NCBI GenBank assembly: GCA_020025545.1
Contig: JAHHRX010000014.1
Location: 1 to 46,128 of the forward strand
Source: Oscillospiraceae bacterium
Lineage (GTDB): Bacteria > Bacillota > Clostridia > Oscillospirales > Oscillospiraceae
DNA length: 46,128 nucleotides
Direction of reading: 5' to 3'
Within the stretch, counting starts at the first letter, position 1, and each line of letters opens with the position of its first letter. The translations under genes and the position numbers were made by a program. The notes below the pieces were generated by a model. It saw nothing but the letters and a program-made list of their open reading frames with translations, searched no databases and had not been told where the DNA came from. Shown here one piece after another: positions 7,973-16,167 of this stretch.

Positions 7973-8608
7973 TTACATATTTTCAAATCGGCTGTTGATT
8001 TCTTCAAAGTACTGATAAAACTCGCCGATATGCCGCCCGTCCACCAGCGCATGGTTGCACTGAATGTGCAGTGGCAGGAGAATCTGATCCCCGTGGCCGT
8101 GAATATATTTTCCCATGACAATTCTCGGATGGCAGTCCGCAGGAATGGGGGAGGGCTGAATTACCTGTGTGAAGGCAACCCAAGGCACGCAGGATGCGAA
8201 AATCATGCTGGTATCATCGTCCATGGTGCTGTGAAATCCCGGGTGCTTCATGGCTTCCTTCTGACAGGCTTTGCCGTAAACCAAGTATTCTTCCAGCGTA
8301 TGCCGGCAGTCTGTGCGGCAGTTGCAAAAGGTTTTATCCGGCATGGCAACGGTGTGAGCGGTGTCACAGTGATCGTATTCCACAATTTTATCATCTACAA
8401 TCCGCTGGCGCATTTCGGGTACAGCATTTGCTGCATGGGAAGCAGCCCAAAGACAGGCCAGAAATGTGGAACCGCCCTTCTCCTTGGCGTAGCGCACCAA
8501 ATTTGTCACATCCATATTGGCAGTCATGCCAACATAGGGAAATGCCATGTTCTTAAAAAATTCGTAGTGACTGCGGCGGGGGTAGGTTTCAAGATCAATG
8601 TATTTCAT
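7973..8608 (-). CDS. Chloramphenicol acetyltransferase-like acyltransferase
   Basis: This 211-aa protein has the fold signature of the CAT family: an N-terminal YPRRSHYEFF, SFTQ-like VAFTQVIQPSP in the middle, and the catalytic motif HALVDGRH near the C-terminus (His and Asp as in HxxxDG). Acetyl-CoA is the expected donor. Many CAT-like proteins in gut Clostridia sit in housekeeping operons and have no shown resistance role. Here it is translationally coupled to a HAD phosphatase and follows rsmA, so acquired chloramphenicol resistance is not implied. GGAGG precedes the ATG by 4 nt. Confidence 0.8.
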   Translation of the reverse strand: MKYIDLETYPRRSHYEFFKNMAFPYVGMTANMDVTNLVRYAKEKGGSTFLACLWAASHAANAVPEMRQRIVDDKIVEYDHCDTAHTVAMPDKTFCNCRTDCRHTLEEYLVYGKACQKEAMKHPGFHSTMDDDTSMIFASCVPWVAFTQVIQPSPIPADCHPRIVMGKYIHGHGDQILLPLHIQCNHALVDGRHIGEFYQYFEEINSRFENM

Positions 8609-9285
8609 ATTGCCTCCAAAAGTGCTTCCAGCTGGAAAAGTGCTTCAATTTCATAATCCGGCTGAATGACAGCCGGCTTGTGCCGAGGATTGAGCCAGCA
8701 GGTGGCAATTCCTGCATTTTTTCCGCCCTGAATGTCGGAGGTCAGACTGTCACCCACGATCATGGCCGCAGTGGTGTCAAAGTCCGGAATTTGTGCAAAA
8801 GTACGCTCAAAAAATTCGGCATGGGGCTTATTGACGCCCATATCCTGAGAAACGAAGCAATTGGTGAAGCAGAAATCAATGCCGGCGCTTTTCAGGCGGG
8901 CACGCTGAAGAACGGAGGAACCGTTGCTCACCAGAAACAGATCATACTTTTTTGCAAGGGAATGGACGGCTTCTTCCGCTCCCGGAAGAAAATAGTGTCC
9001 CACGCCCAGCAGACGCTCAAATTCATTTGCCCAGAAAATAGGATCTCCTGTAATGCCAAGTGTGCTGAAAACGGTTTGAAAACAGCCAAACTTTACCTGC
9101 TCCATGGTAAGCTCTCCACGCTCCAGCCGATGCCAGTGGTCTAAGTTGATCTGACGGTAGCACTCGATATTTTCCCGGGTGGTTGGCACATTCAGCTGGG
9201 AGAAGATGGTTTGGATCGCAACTTCCTCGGTTTTTTGAAAGTCAAGAATGGTGTCATCCAGATCCAGAAACAGATATTTAATCAT
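8605..9285 (-). CDS. HAD hydrolase, YjjG-like nucleotidase
   Basis: This 226-aa HAD-superfamily phosphatase shows motif I FLDLDDTILDF, motif II LVSNGSS, a Lys in VNKPHAEFF, and motif IV IVGDSLTSDIQGGKNAG. The C1 cap and length resemble YjjG, a nucleotidase that hydrolyses non-canonical pyrimidine nucleotides; that substrate is an inference. The start at 9285 is set by GGGAGG at 9295-9300 and by motif I lying at the usual distance. It overlaps the end of rsmA by 8 bp and the acetyltransferase start by 4 bp. Confidence 0.85.
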   Translation of the reverse strand: MIKYLFLDLDDTILDFQKTEEVAIQTIFSQLNVPTTRENIECYRQINLDHWHRLERGELTMEQVKFGCFQTVFSTLGITGDPIFWANEFERLLGVGHYFLPGAEEAVHSLAKKYDLFLVSNGSSVLQRARLKSAGIDFCFTNCFVSQDMGVNKPHAEFFERTFAQIPDFDTTAAMIVGDSLTSDIQGGKNAGIATCWLNPRHKPAVIQPDYEIEALFQLEALLEAI

Positions 9286-10147
9286 GCCTGAGCCTCCCGG
9301 CGATTTCATTGGCAATGGCGGCAAAGCCGTCAATATCCAGTGTTTCTCCCCGGACATTTTCGTCAAAACCGCAGGCGGCAATCACATTGGCAATGCCCGT
9401 CTTACCCAGCTCCGGGAAACCGGAGGCCAGACCGTTCAGAAGCTTCTTTCGCCGCATGGCAAAGCTGGCCTTGACGGTGCGGAAGAAAATATCCTTTCGG
9501 TCAATCTTCCATGGAGACTGCTGATAGGGCCGCAGGGTGATGACTGCGGAAGTTACCTTGGGCTGGGGCATGAAGCAATGTGCAGGCACATCAAACAGCA
9601 GCTCCGGCTGGGCATAATACTGGCAGAACACGGAAAATGCGCTGTAATCAGAGCTGCCCGGCTTGGCGGCGATCCGCTGTGCCACTTCCTTTTGCACCAT
9701 GACCGTTACCTGATCGAAGCACTCTGCCTCCAGCAGAGCGGTCAGAATGGGAGAGGTGATGTAATAGGGGAGGTTGGCGCAGGCGGTGGGACGGAGACCG
9801 GAGAATTTTTCCTGCACCAGAGCGGGAATGTGGAGCTTCAGAATATCGTTCCAGAGAATTTCCAGATTTTCAAATTCACCCACGGTTTTTTCCAGAATAG
9901 GCTTCAGCCGGGTGTCCAGTTCTACGGCGCAGACCTTTCCTGCCCGCAGGCAAAGCTGCTGGGTCAGCGGGCCGATGCCGGGACCGATTTCCAACACGCC
10001 GGTTTGAGCATCCACGCCGGAGTCTTCGGCAATGGATTCAGGCACCCAGGGGGCAATGAGAAAGTTTTGCCCCTTTGCTTTTGAAAAGTGGAAGCCGTGC
10101 TGAGCCAGCAGGGGCTTCATTACTTGAATATCACAAACATTTATCAT
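9278..10147 (-). CDS. rsmA: 16S rRNA (adenine1518/1519-N6)-dimethyltransferase
   Basis: This 289-aa enzyme dimethylates two adjacent adenines in helix 45 of 16S rRNA in a late step of 30S assembly. Visible motifs are KGQNFLI, the SAM-binding LEIGPGIGPLT, and the catalytic ANLPYYITSPI. The ATG at 10147 is preceded by AAAGGCGG. A longer reading from 10204 runs through the upstream terminator hairpin and is unlikely. The ribosome-binding site lies in the 3' arm of that hairpin. A 3D-domain gene upstream of rsmA mirrors the yabE-rnmV-ksgA order of Bacillus, here without rnmV. Confidence 0.95.
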   Translation of the reverse strand: MINVCDIQVMKPLLAQHGFHFSKAKGQNFLIAPWVPESIAEDSGVDAQTGVLEIGPGIGPLTQQLCLRAGKVCAVELDTRLKPILEKTVGEFENLEILWNDILKLHIPALVQEKFSGLRPTACANLPYYITSPILTALLEAECFDQVTVMVQKEVAQRIAAKPGSSDYSAFSVFCQYYAQPELLFDVPAHCFMPQPKVTSAVITLRPYQQSPWKIDRKDIFFRTVKASFAMRRKKLLNGLASGFPELGKTGIANVIAACGFDENVRGETLDIDGFAAIANEIAGRLRHD

Positions 10148-10154
10148 AAAAAAT

Positions 10155-10192
10155 CCGCCTTTCTTCCGGTTAGTATACCAAAAGAAAGGCGG
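10155..10192 (-). terminator. Terminator of the G5/3D gene, overlapping the rsmA ribosome-binding site
   Basis: On the minus strand an 11-bp perfect stem (10192-10182 with 10165-10155) and 16-nt loop run into ATTTTTT. The 3' arm contains AAAGGCGG, the rsmA Shine-Dalgarno. Read-through RNA would therefore both terminate and hide this site. Confidence 0.8.
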
Positions 10193-10200
10193 TTTTGCAA
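10172..10200 (-). promoter_or_regulatory. Promoter for rsmA nested in the upstream terminator
   Basis: On the minus strand TTGCAA (10200-10195) and TATACT (10177-10172) are 17 bp apart. The spacer is largely the 5' arm of the terminator. The start point would be near 10165, so the promoter transcript keeps only the 3' arm and leaves the ribosome-binding site open. Confidence 0.7.
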
Positions 10201-10205
10201 CCATA

Positions 10206-11348
10206 TTAACCTAAGAAATAAATGGTGCAGCCACGAACGCCGAAGTCCCAGCATTCTGCTTCGGTATCATAGTACAGGTCAATGCGGTTGCCCTTGATAG
10301 CGCCGCCGCAATCCTCTGCAACGGCGGTTCCGTAGACATATTTTCCGTCATTGGAGACGATATACATTCGGGTACCATAAGGAATGACTTTGGGGTCTAC
10401 TGCAATGGCACCGTAGCGCGCTACGGTACCGGTGGCAGTCCATTCGGAACAGCCGGGATCCGTGTTGGTGTAGGCAGTGGCAACGCTCTGCATACTGCGG
10501 GTATAGGTCAGCACTTCGCCCTCGGGGGTGATAATAACACCGTCCTTGATAACGGGCTGTTTGCTTGGCTCGGGCTTTTTACTTGGTGCTGGCTTTTTGT
10601 CGATCTGAGGTTTCTTGGGAGGCTCAGGTGCAGGCTCCGGCGGCATGGTTTCGGGAGCGGCCTGCTCCACATAGGTGCCCACGGCAATCACGGCGTTGAC
10701 CGGCTGCCGCACGACAGTTTCACTGATAACACTGCGGCTGATTTCTTCGCCGTTGAGATAACGCACCAAAGCTGTGGACAATAGCTGCCCTTCAACACCT
10801 GGGGTTAGCACAACCTCGTCGCCTTCGTTCAGCGAAGGATCGTAGCAGTATGTGGTCTCGAACGGGATTGCAGAGGTGCAGGTTTCCTCAGCCTCTACGG
10901 AACGGGAAATGGTAAGAGTCATACCGTTATAAATAACGGTGTCCAGCGGAGCGGAAACCACATCATCAGCAGTCAGATTGAAATTCAGACGGTTGAGAAG
11001 CTCGCCTACGGTCTCACCGTAGCTTGTCACCTCAAATGTTTTTCCGCTCTGATCAATATATACGGACTGCTTACGCTGAACCGTGATCTCGGACATACCA
11101 ATTCCTTCCTGCGTTGTGTAGGTATCATCCTTGCCCAATTCCAATCCGGCTTCATTCAAGACGGTAGCCGGGTCAGTGGCATAGGTAGTGTGGACAGTGA
11201 CACGACCGCCGTCGTTAATAAGATAAGTATTCTTGGCAAAAGCGGTTTGTGTCAGCAAAAGAATCATGCACACTACGGGCAACAGAAGCGCTGCTACACG
11301 GGTAAATTTGGTCATTTTGTTTCTGATAAAACGATTGCATTCCAGCAT
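10206..11348 (-). CDS. Secreted cell-wall protein with DUF348, G5 and 3D domains (YabE-like)
   Basis: This 380-aa protein has an N-terminal hydrophobic signal or anchor (about 15-40). Two ubiquitin-like DUF348 segments occupy about 45-150, and a G5 domain about 150-225 (GDEVVLTPGVEG). A Pro/Lys-rich linker follows, then a C-terminal 3D domain (about 285-380) with its three conserved Asp sites in AVDPKVIPYGTRMYI, AEDCGGAIKGNRIDLY and nearby. It resembles YabE and Rpf/Sps-like wall proteins; the 3D domain is related to lytic transglycosylases. The ATG at 11348 is set by AGGAGG 8 nt upstream; a farther ATG contains that site and is rejected. Confidence 0.88.
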   Translation of the reverse strand: MLECNRFIRNKMTKFTRVAALLLPVVCMILLLTQTAFAKNTYLINDGGRVTVHTTYATDPATVLNEAGLELGKDDTYTTQEGIGMSEITVQRKQSVYIDQSGKTFEVTSYGETVGELLNRLNFNLTADDVVSAPLDTVIYNGMTLTISRSVEAEETCTSAIPFETTYCYDPSLNEGDEVVLTPGVEGQLLSTALVRYLNGEEISRSVISETVVRQPVNAVIAVGTYVEQAAPETMPPEPAPEPPKKPQIDKKPAPSKKPEPSKQPVIKDGVIITPEGEVLTYTRSMQSVATAYTNTDPGCSEWTATGTVARYGAIAVDPKVIPYGTRMYIVSNDGKYVYGTAVAEDCGGAIKGNRIDLYYDTEAECWDFGVRGCTIYFLG

Positions 11349-11450
11349 AGAATGTACCTCCTTTCGCAAAATATCAAAGGTAGTTGAATGCGGCTGAATG
11401 AAATAGTATCAAATAGTTACAAAGAAACTTATACGCCGCATCTGCTGTGT

Positions 11451-11478
11451 ATTATAACATTTTATTCAGAAAAGTCAA
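11451..11478 (-). promoter_or_regulatory. Promoter for the G5/3D gene
   Basis: On the minus strand TTGACT (11478-11473) and TATAAT (11456-11451) are 16 bp apart. The leader of about 95 nt can pair ATGCGGC with GCCGCAT (11388-11394 with 11435-11441). Confidence 0.75.
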
Positions 11479-11553
11479 GTATTTACGCTGATTATATAGA
11501 AAACGACAACTTTTGAGGAAATTATGTTAATTTTGTTATGTAAACAAACCTGC

Positions 11554-11573
11554 GCAAAATCATGTGATTTTGC
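11554..11573. other. 20-bp palindrome in the long AT-rich intergenic region
   Basis: The half-sites GCAAAATCA and TGATTTTGC flank a TG centre, giving a perfect dyad. It lies in the 11479-11717 stretch between the divergent G5/3D gene and thrS leader, in which I see no gene. It could be an operator for either side. No T-run follows, so a terminator is unlikely. Confidence 0.6.
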
Positions 11574-11717
11574 ACATTTAGTACAATATGCGGACAAAAA
11601 ATGACAAATTGTTAACAAATTTTACAGAAAAATCAGACGGCGTATTATGACACCGGCTTTGGCATTATGGTTAACAAAAAACCGGCTTTTCAGGGGCATA
11701 TTTCCCTTCTGCGGGGA

Positions 11718-11746
11718 TTGACAACGGGGGGCATTTGTGGTAAATT
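11718..11746 (+). promoter_or_regulatory. Promoter of the thrS T-box leader
   Basis: A perfect TTGACA (11718-11723) is followed after 17 bp by TAAATT (11741-11746). The start point would be near 11753, just before the first conserved T-box leader elements. Confidence 0.65.
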
Positions 11747-11753
11747 TATTTCA

Positions 11754-12000
11754 TAGATAAAGGCTGTGACGAAGATACGCATACCCTGCAGGTACTCAGA
11801 GAGGGATCCGTTTGCTGGAAGGATTCTGTACATTTGCCCGGTATGATACCACTTCTGAGCTGTCCGGCGGAAATGCCGGGACGTGTGCGCCCGTTACAGC
11901 GCCAATGAGTGGCAGAGAAATCTGCAACCAGGGTGGAACCGTGGAATACGAAATTTGTATCCCACCCCTGATTTTTCAGGGGTGGGTATTTTTTATTCGC
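11754..12000 (+). promoter_or_regulatory. T-box riboswitch sensing uncharged tRNA-Thr
   Basis: The leader shows stem I elements (CAGAGAGGG near 11799 and GCTGGAAG near 11815). A candidate threonine specifier codon ACC, followed by A, is at 11848-11850. The conserved T-box AGGGTGGAACCGTG is at 11930-11943. A terminator stem (CCCACCCCTG at 11961-11970 with CAGGGGTGGG at 11977-11986) runs into a T-run. The T-box can pair with the left arm of the terminator to form the antiterminator. Uncharged tRNA-Thr should favour read-through into thrS. The specifier choice fits the downstream gene. Confidence 0.93.
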
Positions 12001-12025
12001 CCCCAATATTAAGGAGGGAAATTTT

Positions 12026-13822
12026 ATGTCCGAAGAAAATCTGTACACTTTTGAAAACCCTGAGTACCGCAAAACCTACTGGCATACCTGCTCCCACATT
12101 ATGGCACAGGCCGTAAAGCGCCTGTGGCCAGAGGTTCAGCTTGCCATCGGCCCTGCCATTGAGGAAGGCTGGTACTATGACTTTGACGCTCCCTTTGCAT
12201 TTACACCGGAGCATCTTACAAAAATCGAAGCAGAGATGAAGAAGATCTGCAAGGAAAGACTGCGCCTTGAGAGAAGCGAAAAGTCCCGCGAAGAGGCTAT
12301 CGCTTATATGAAAGAAAAGAATGAGCCTTACAAGGTAGAGCTGATTGAGGACCTGCCGGAAGATGCTGTCATTTCCTTCTATACGCAGGGCGAGTACACT
12401 GACCTGTGTGCCGGTCCCCATCTGGATCACACCGGCCGGGTTAAGCATAACGGCTTTAAGCTTACCAAGTCCTGCGGTGCTTACTGGCGCGGCGATTCCA
12501 ACCGGAAGATGCTTCAGAGAATTTACGGTGTGGGCTTCCCCAGCAAGGATGAGCTGGAAGAGTACCTGCGCAAGCAGGAAGAGGCCCTCAAGCGGGATCA
12601 CAATAAGCTGGGCCGTGAGCTGGATTACTTTACTACCGTGGAAAGCATCGGACAGGGCCTGCCCATTATGCTGCCCAACGGTGCGCGTGCCATTCAGCTT
12701 TTGCAGCGCTGGATTGAGGATGAGGAGCAGAAGCGCGGCTATATCCTGACCAAGACCCCGCTGATGGCAAAGAGCGATCTTTATAAGATCTCCGGTCATT
12801 GGGATCACTATTTGGACGGTATGTTCGTTCTGGGAGATCCCAACGACGAAACCAAGGATTGCTTTGCACTGCGTCCCATGACCTGCCCGTTCCAGTATCA
12901 GGTTTATCTGAACCATGCCCGTTCCTATCGGGACCTGCCCATGCGTTTGGGCGAGACCTCCACGCTGTTCCGCAATGAGGATTCCGGCGAGATGCACGGC
13001 CTGATCCGTGTCCGTCAGTTCACTATTTCTGAGGGTCACATTATTCTGCGCCCCGACCAGCTGGAAGAAGAGTTCAAGAACTGTCTGGATCTTGCTAACT
13101 ACTGCATGGAGACTCTGGGACTCAAGGAGGATTGCTCCTTCCGGTTCTCTCAGTGGGATCCTGCCAAGGCCGGTATCAAGTATGAAGGCACAGCGGAGCA
13201 GTGGAATCTGGCACAGGATACCATGAAGACCATTCTGGATGACCTTGGCGTCAAGTACACGGTGGGTATTGATGAAGCTGCCTTCTATGGGCCTAAGCTG
13301 GATGTACAGATCAAAAATGTGTTCGGCAAGGAAGATACCCTTATCACCATTCAGATCGATATGCTGCTGGCTCAGAAGTTCGGCATGGAGTACACCGATT
13401 CCGACGGACAGAAGAAGACTCCCTATATCATTCACCGTACTTCCATGGGCTGCTATGAGCGGACGCTGGCGCTGCTGATTGAAAAGTACGCTGGTGCACT
13501 GCCTCTGTGGCTGATGGGTACTCAGGTGAAGGTGATGCCCATTACAGACCGTGCTCACGAATACGCCAAGGATCTGGTGAAAAAGCTCCAGAATGCGGGC
13601 ATCCGTGCTGAGGCAGACTGCCGCAGCGAGAAGCTGGGGTATAAGATCCGTGAGGCACAGGTTCAGAAGATCCCCTATATGCTGGTGGTTGGCGACCGTG
13701 ATATGGAAAACGGTACGGTCTCCGTCCGTACCCGCAAGGGCGACGATCTGGGCGCCATGACTCCGGACGCTTTCCTCAGCAAATGTCTGATGGAAATTGC
13801 AACAAAGAGCAAGGAAGTATAA
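12026..13822 (+). CDS. thrS: Threonyl-tRNA synthetase lacking the TGS domain
   Basis: This 598-aa class II synthetase charges tRNA-Thr. The editing domain is present, with HxxxH at His20/His24 and CxxxH at Cys128/His132. The catalytic core follows from about 200, and the anticodon-binding domain covers about 500-595. The N-terminal TGS domain of the usual enzyme of about 640 aa is absent; a ribosome-binding site GGAGGG sits right before this ATG. The zinc ligand Cys287 (MTCPF) and His338 are kept. The block FTQDDAH of E. coli reads FTISEGH here, changing the positions equivalent to Gln381 and Asp383. Expression is controlled by the T-box leader. Confidence 0.95.
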   Translation: MSEENLYTFENPEYRKTYWHTCSHIMAQAVKRLWPEVQLAIGPAIEEGWYYDFDAPFAFTPEHLTKIEAEMKKICKERLRLERSEKSREEAIAYMKEKNEPYKVELIEDLPEDAVISFYTQGEYTDLCAGPHLDHTGRVKHNGFKLTKSCGAYWRGDSNRKMLQRIYGVGFPSKDELEEYLRKQEEALKRDHNKLGRELDYFTTVESIGQGLPIMLPNGARAIQLLQRWIEDEEQKRGYILTKTPLMAKSDLYKISGHWDHYLDGMFVLGDPNDETKDCFALRPMTCPFQYQVYLNHARSYRDLPMRLGETSTLFRNEDSGEMHGLIRVRQFTISEGHIILRPDQLEEEFKNCLDLANYCMETLGLKEDCSFRFSQWDPAKAGIKYEGTAEQWNLAQDTMKTILDDLGVKYTVGIDEAAFYGPKLDVQIKNVFGKEDTLITIQIDMLLAQKFGMEYTDSDGQKKTPYIIHRTSMGCYERTLALLIEKYAGALPLWLMGTQVKVMPITDRAHEYAKDLVKKLQNAGIRAEADCRSEKLGYKIREAQVQKIPYMLVVGDRDMENGTVSVRTRKGDDLGAMTPDAFLSKCLMEIATKSKEV

Positions 13823-13832
13823 ACAAAAAATT

Positions 13833-13866
13833 GCAAGCCGCTCCTTACGGGGCGGCTTGTGTTATT
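13833..13866 (+). terminator. Probable terminator of thrS
   Basis: CAAGCCGC (13833-13840) pairs with GCGGCTTG (13851-13858) across a 10-nt loop. The T-run after it is interrupted, so some read-through into the next gene is possible. Confidence 0.6.
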
Positions 13867-13928
13867 TGTCTGGGTGTGGTAATATGGTGGTATCAGCGAT
13901 GGCTGTGAAGAGAGAGGGGGGGTACCCC

Positions 13929-14699
13929 ATGGAGAAATTCAAAAAGCATGCAAAATGGCTGGTACCTGCCGGATTTGCAGGAATAGGAATCTTATTTTTA
14001 ACCTGTATGGTAGGCTATTCATTTTCGGCGCTGATCTGTTTCGCACTTGCGCTGCTGATATGCCTGTATTATCTGCTGGATATTCTGCGGAAAAAATCGC
14101 TTACCACCGCAAAGGTTTTGCATCTGATTCTGACGGCGCTTGTCTGTATCGGTGTGACGGCGGCGGCCATGACGGAAGCACTGGTGGTTCGGGCATCCCA
14201 CGGAGAGCCCTGGAAAAGCAGCGAATATATCGTGGTTTTGGGAGCGGGGCTTCATGGAAAAATACCCTCCCGCAGTCTGCAACAGCGGATTTTGGCGGCA
14301 GAAAAATACTTGAAAGCGCATCCGGATACGGTTTGTATCGTGTCCGGCGGACAGGGGCCGGGAGAGGATATGACTGAGGCCCAATGTATGAAAGAGCGGC
14401 TGACAGCGCTGGGCATATCTGCGGATCGGATCTGGGTGGAAGATAAGTCTACATCCACAGAAGAAAACCTTCGGTTTTCCCTGAAGCTCATAGAGGAAAA
14501 AACCGGTGTCAGGCCCCGGACGGTTGGAATCATTTCCAGTGAATATCACCTGTTCCGGGCAGGACTTTATGCCCAAAGCTGCGGCGTAGAATCCTTTGGA
14601 ATCCCGGCTGAAACAGATATACTTACTCTGCGGATCAATTACTACCTAAGAGAGATCGGCGGCGTCTGGTACTACTTGCTATTTGGAGGTAACACATAA
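13929..14699 (+). CDS. YdcF-family membrane protein (DUF218)
   Basis: This 256-aa protein has three or four N-terminal membrane helices (about 10-110) and a C-terminal DUF218 domain. The domain shows YIVVLGAGL, SRSLQQRI, VSGGQGPGE, STSTEENLRFS and SSEYHLFRA. The family includes E. coli YdcF, which binds S-adenosylmethionine, and SanA/ElyC proteins linked to envelope function; the exact role is unknown. I chose the ATG at 13929, after a purine-rich GAGAGAGG stretch, because it directly precedes the membrane segment. The stop and next start overlap (TAATG). Confidence 0.82.
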   Translation: MEKFKKHAKWLVPAGFAGIGILFLTCMVGYSFSALICFALALLICLYYLLDILRKKSLTTAKVLHLILTALVCIGVTAAAMTEALVVRASHGEPWKSSEYIVVLGAGLHGKIPSRSLQQRILAAEKYLKAHPDTVCIVSGGQGPGEDMTEAQCMKERLTALGISADRIWVEDKSTSTEENLRFSLKLIEEKTGVRPRTVGIISSEYHLFRAGLYAQSCGVESFGIPAETDILTLRINYYLREIGGVWYYLLFGGNT

Positions 14700-15736
14700 T
14701 GGAACGAATTTACGCAGAATATGCATGGGAAAAAACGGAAACACTGCTTTCTATCGACTCTCCCTCCGGCTATACGGACAGAGCCGCCGCATGGGTCAGA
14801 GATGCTTTTGCGGACTTGGGGTTTGACGCACAGATTACCGTGAAGGGCGGTGTTCTTGTGGACCTGGGCGGCGAGAACGATGCGGACGGCCTTTTGCTGG
14901 AAGCGCACGCAGACACTCTGGGGGCGATGGTTGCAGAGGTTAAAGGCAGCGGACGGCTCCGTCTGACTCCCCTGGGCGGCATGAATGCAAATAATGGTGA
15001 AACAGAAAATGTGTGGGTTTATACCCGCGGCGGCAAGGTGCTGGATGGTACATTGCAGCTTTGCAATCCTTCTATCCATGTCAATGGTGCTTACAGCGAC
15101 ATCAAGCGGAGCTTTGACAGTGTAGAGGTTGTGCTGGATGAGGATGTGCGCACTGCCGCCGATACCCGCAAACTGGGGGTTGAGGTGGGAGATATCGTCT
15201 GCTTTGAGCCCCGCACCCGCCGGACGGCCAGCGGCTATCTGAAGAGCCGTTTTCTGGATGATAAGTTGTCTGTGGGTATTCTGCTGGGCTTTGCCAAGTA
15301 TCTGAGCGATAATTCTATCACGCCGAAGCGGCATACATGGATTCATGTGACGGTTTATGAGGAAGTTGGCCACGGCGGTTCTGCATCTGTCCCCGCAGGC
15401 GTGACCGAGGCTATTTCTGTGGATATGGGCTGCGTGGGCGATGGTCTGCAATGCACCGAGAAGCAGGTCAGCATCTGCGCCAAGGATTCCGGAGGCCCTT
15501 ACAGTTATGAAGTGGTGGGTAAGCTTATTGATGCTGCCAAGCGGATGGAAGCGGATTATGCGGTGGATGTTTATCCACACTACGGCTCCGATGTGGAGGC
15601 TACATTGCGCAGCGGCGTGGATATTCGCCACGGCCTGATTGGCGCAGGTGTCTACGCCAGCCACGGCTATGAGCGCAGCCACATCGATGGCGTGTATAAC
15701 ACGCTGAAGGTGCTGGCAGGCTATCTGGAGGTTTGA
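14699..15736 (+). CDS. M42-family metallo-aminopeptidase
   Basis: This 345-aa cytosolic peptidase has the M42 dinuclear metal-site motifs in order: LLEAHADTLGAM (His and Asp), SRFLDDKLS (bridging Asp), VYEEVGHGG (catalytic and metal Glu), the Asp of SVDMG, and a late His in ASHGYERSH. Family members are dodecameric aminopeptidases (glutamyl aminopeptidase and TET type) that trim peptides from the N-terminus; older annotations call some of them endoglucanase. It overlaps ydcF by 1 bp and is followed after 1 bp by the next gene, so the three form an operon. Confidence 0.9.
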   Translation: MERIYAEYAWEKTETLLSIDSPSGYTDRAAAWVRDAFADLGFDAQITVKGGVLVDLGGENDADGLLLEAHADTLGAMVAEVKGSGRLRLTPLGGMNANNGETENVWVYTRGGKVLDGTLQLCNPSIHVNGAYSDIKRSFDSVEVVLDEDVRTAADTRKLGVEVGDIVCFEPRTRRTASGYLKSRFLDDKLSVGILLGFAKYLSDNSITPKRHTWIHVTVYEEVGHGGSASVPAGVTEAISVDMGCVGDGLQCTEKQVSICAKDSGGPYSYEVVGKLIDAAKRMEADYAVDVYPHYGSDVEATLRSGVDIRHGLIGAGVYASHGYERSHIDGVYNTLKVLAGYLEV

Positions 15737-15737
15737 T

Positions 15738-16079
15738 ATGGACCCTAACACCAATTGTAACCTTCGAATCCTGTCCCGTTTGATAGGAACGGGATTCGGG
15801 TTGCTGTTTTCTGTTTTCTGGTGCTTTATGGCCGTGAAAATAGGAGCGGGGTTTATGGCGATTTTCGGAATCCCCTTTATCGGTGTGACCTTGTCCCAAT
15901 TTGTGCGGTGTATCAGAAGCGTGCAGAAAGAGAAAGAGCAGGAAGAAAAGGAACCGTGGGAGCATTCGCAAAGCCAGGTCTATACGACTGGTGCAGGCAG
16001 TGATTTCTGCTCCTGCTGCGGCAGCCGACTGGAAGATGGCTTTGCCTTTTGCCCCAAGTGCGGCAGACGAATCCGGTAA
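15738..16079 (+). CDS. Small membrane protein with C-terminal zinc ribbon
   Basis: This 113-aa protein has two hydrophobic segments (about 12-34 and 38-55), a charged linker rich in Glu and Lys (about 63-75), and a C-terminal zinc ribbon with CSCCGS and CPKCGRR (about 92-112). Such zinc-ribbon membrane proteins are common in Firmicutes and mostly have no known function. It starts 1 bp after the M42 peptidase stop, so translation is probably coupled. Function unassigned. Confidence 0.75.
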   Translation: MDPNTNCNLRILSRLIGTGFGLLFSVFWCFMAVKIGAGFMAIFGIPFIGVTLSQFVRCIRSVQKEKEQEEKEPWEHSQSQVYTTGAGSDFCSCCGSRLEDGFAFCPKCGRRIR

Positions 16080-16090
16080 AACGCATATAA

Positions 16091-16120
16091 AAAAGCAAGC
16101 AGAAATTTCTGCTTGCTTTT
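16091..16120. terminator. Bidirectional terminator
   Basis: AAAAGCAAGCAGAAA (16091-16105) is followed by its exact reverse complement (16106-16120), giving A- and T-runs on both sides. It serves the rightward M42 operon and the leftward tcdA. Confidence 0.88.
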
Positions 16121-16167
16121 TTCCATCCCTTTGCTGTGCTTATTCCATTTTTTGCGGCGCCGTGTTC

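Noticed and set aside
7973..8608. Acquired chloramphenicol resistance gene
   Set aside because: It is CAT-like but sits coupled in a housekeeping operon with a phosphatase and rsmA, with no mobile element; such homologues are common and their activity is unproven.
11349..11717. Cyclic di-AMP riboswitch ahead of the G5/3D wall gene
   Set aside because: Such riboswitches often precede wall-remodelling genes, but none of the conserved ydaO-type sequence blocks could be found here.
11993..13558. 521-codon open frame on the minus strand across thrS
   Set aside because: It mirrors thrS, has low-complexity composition and no recognisable motif, and would start inside thrS without a ribosome-binding site.
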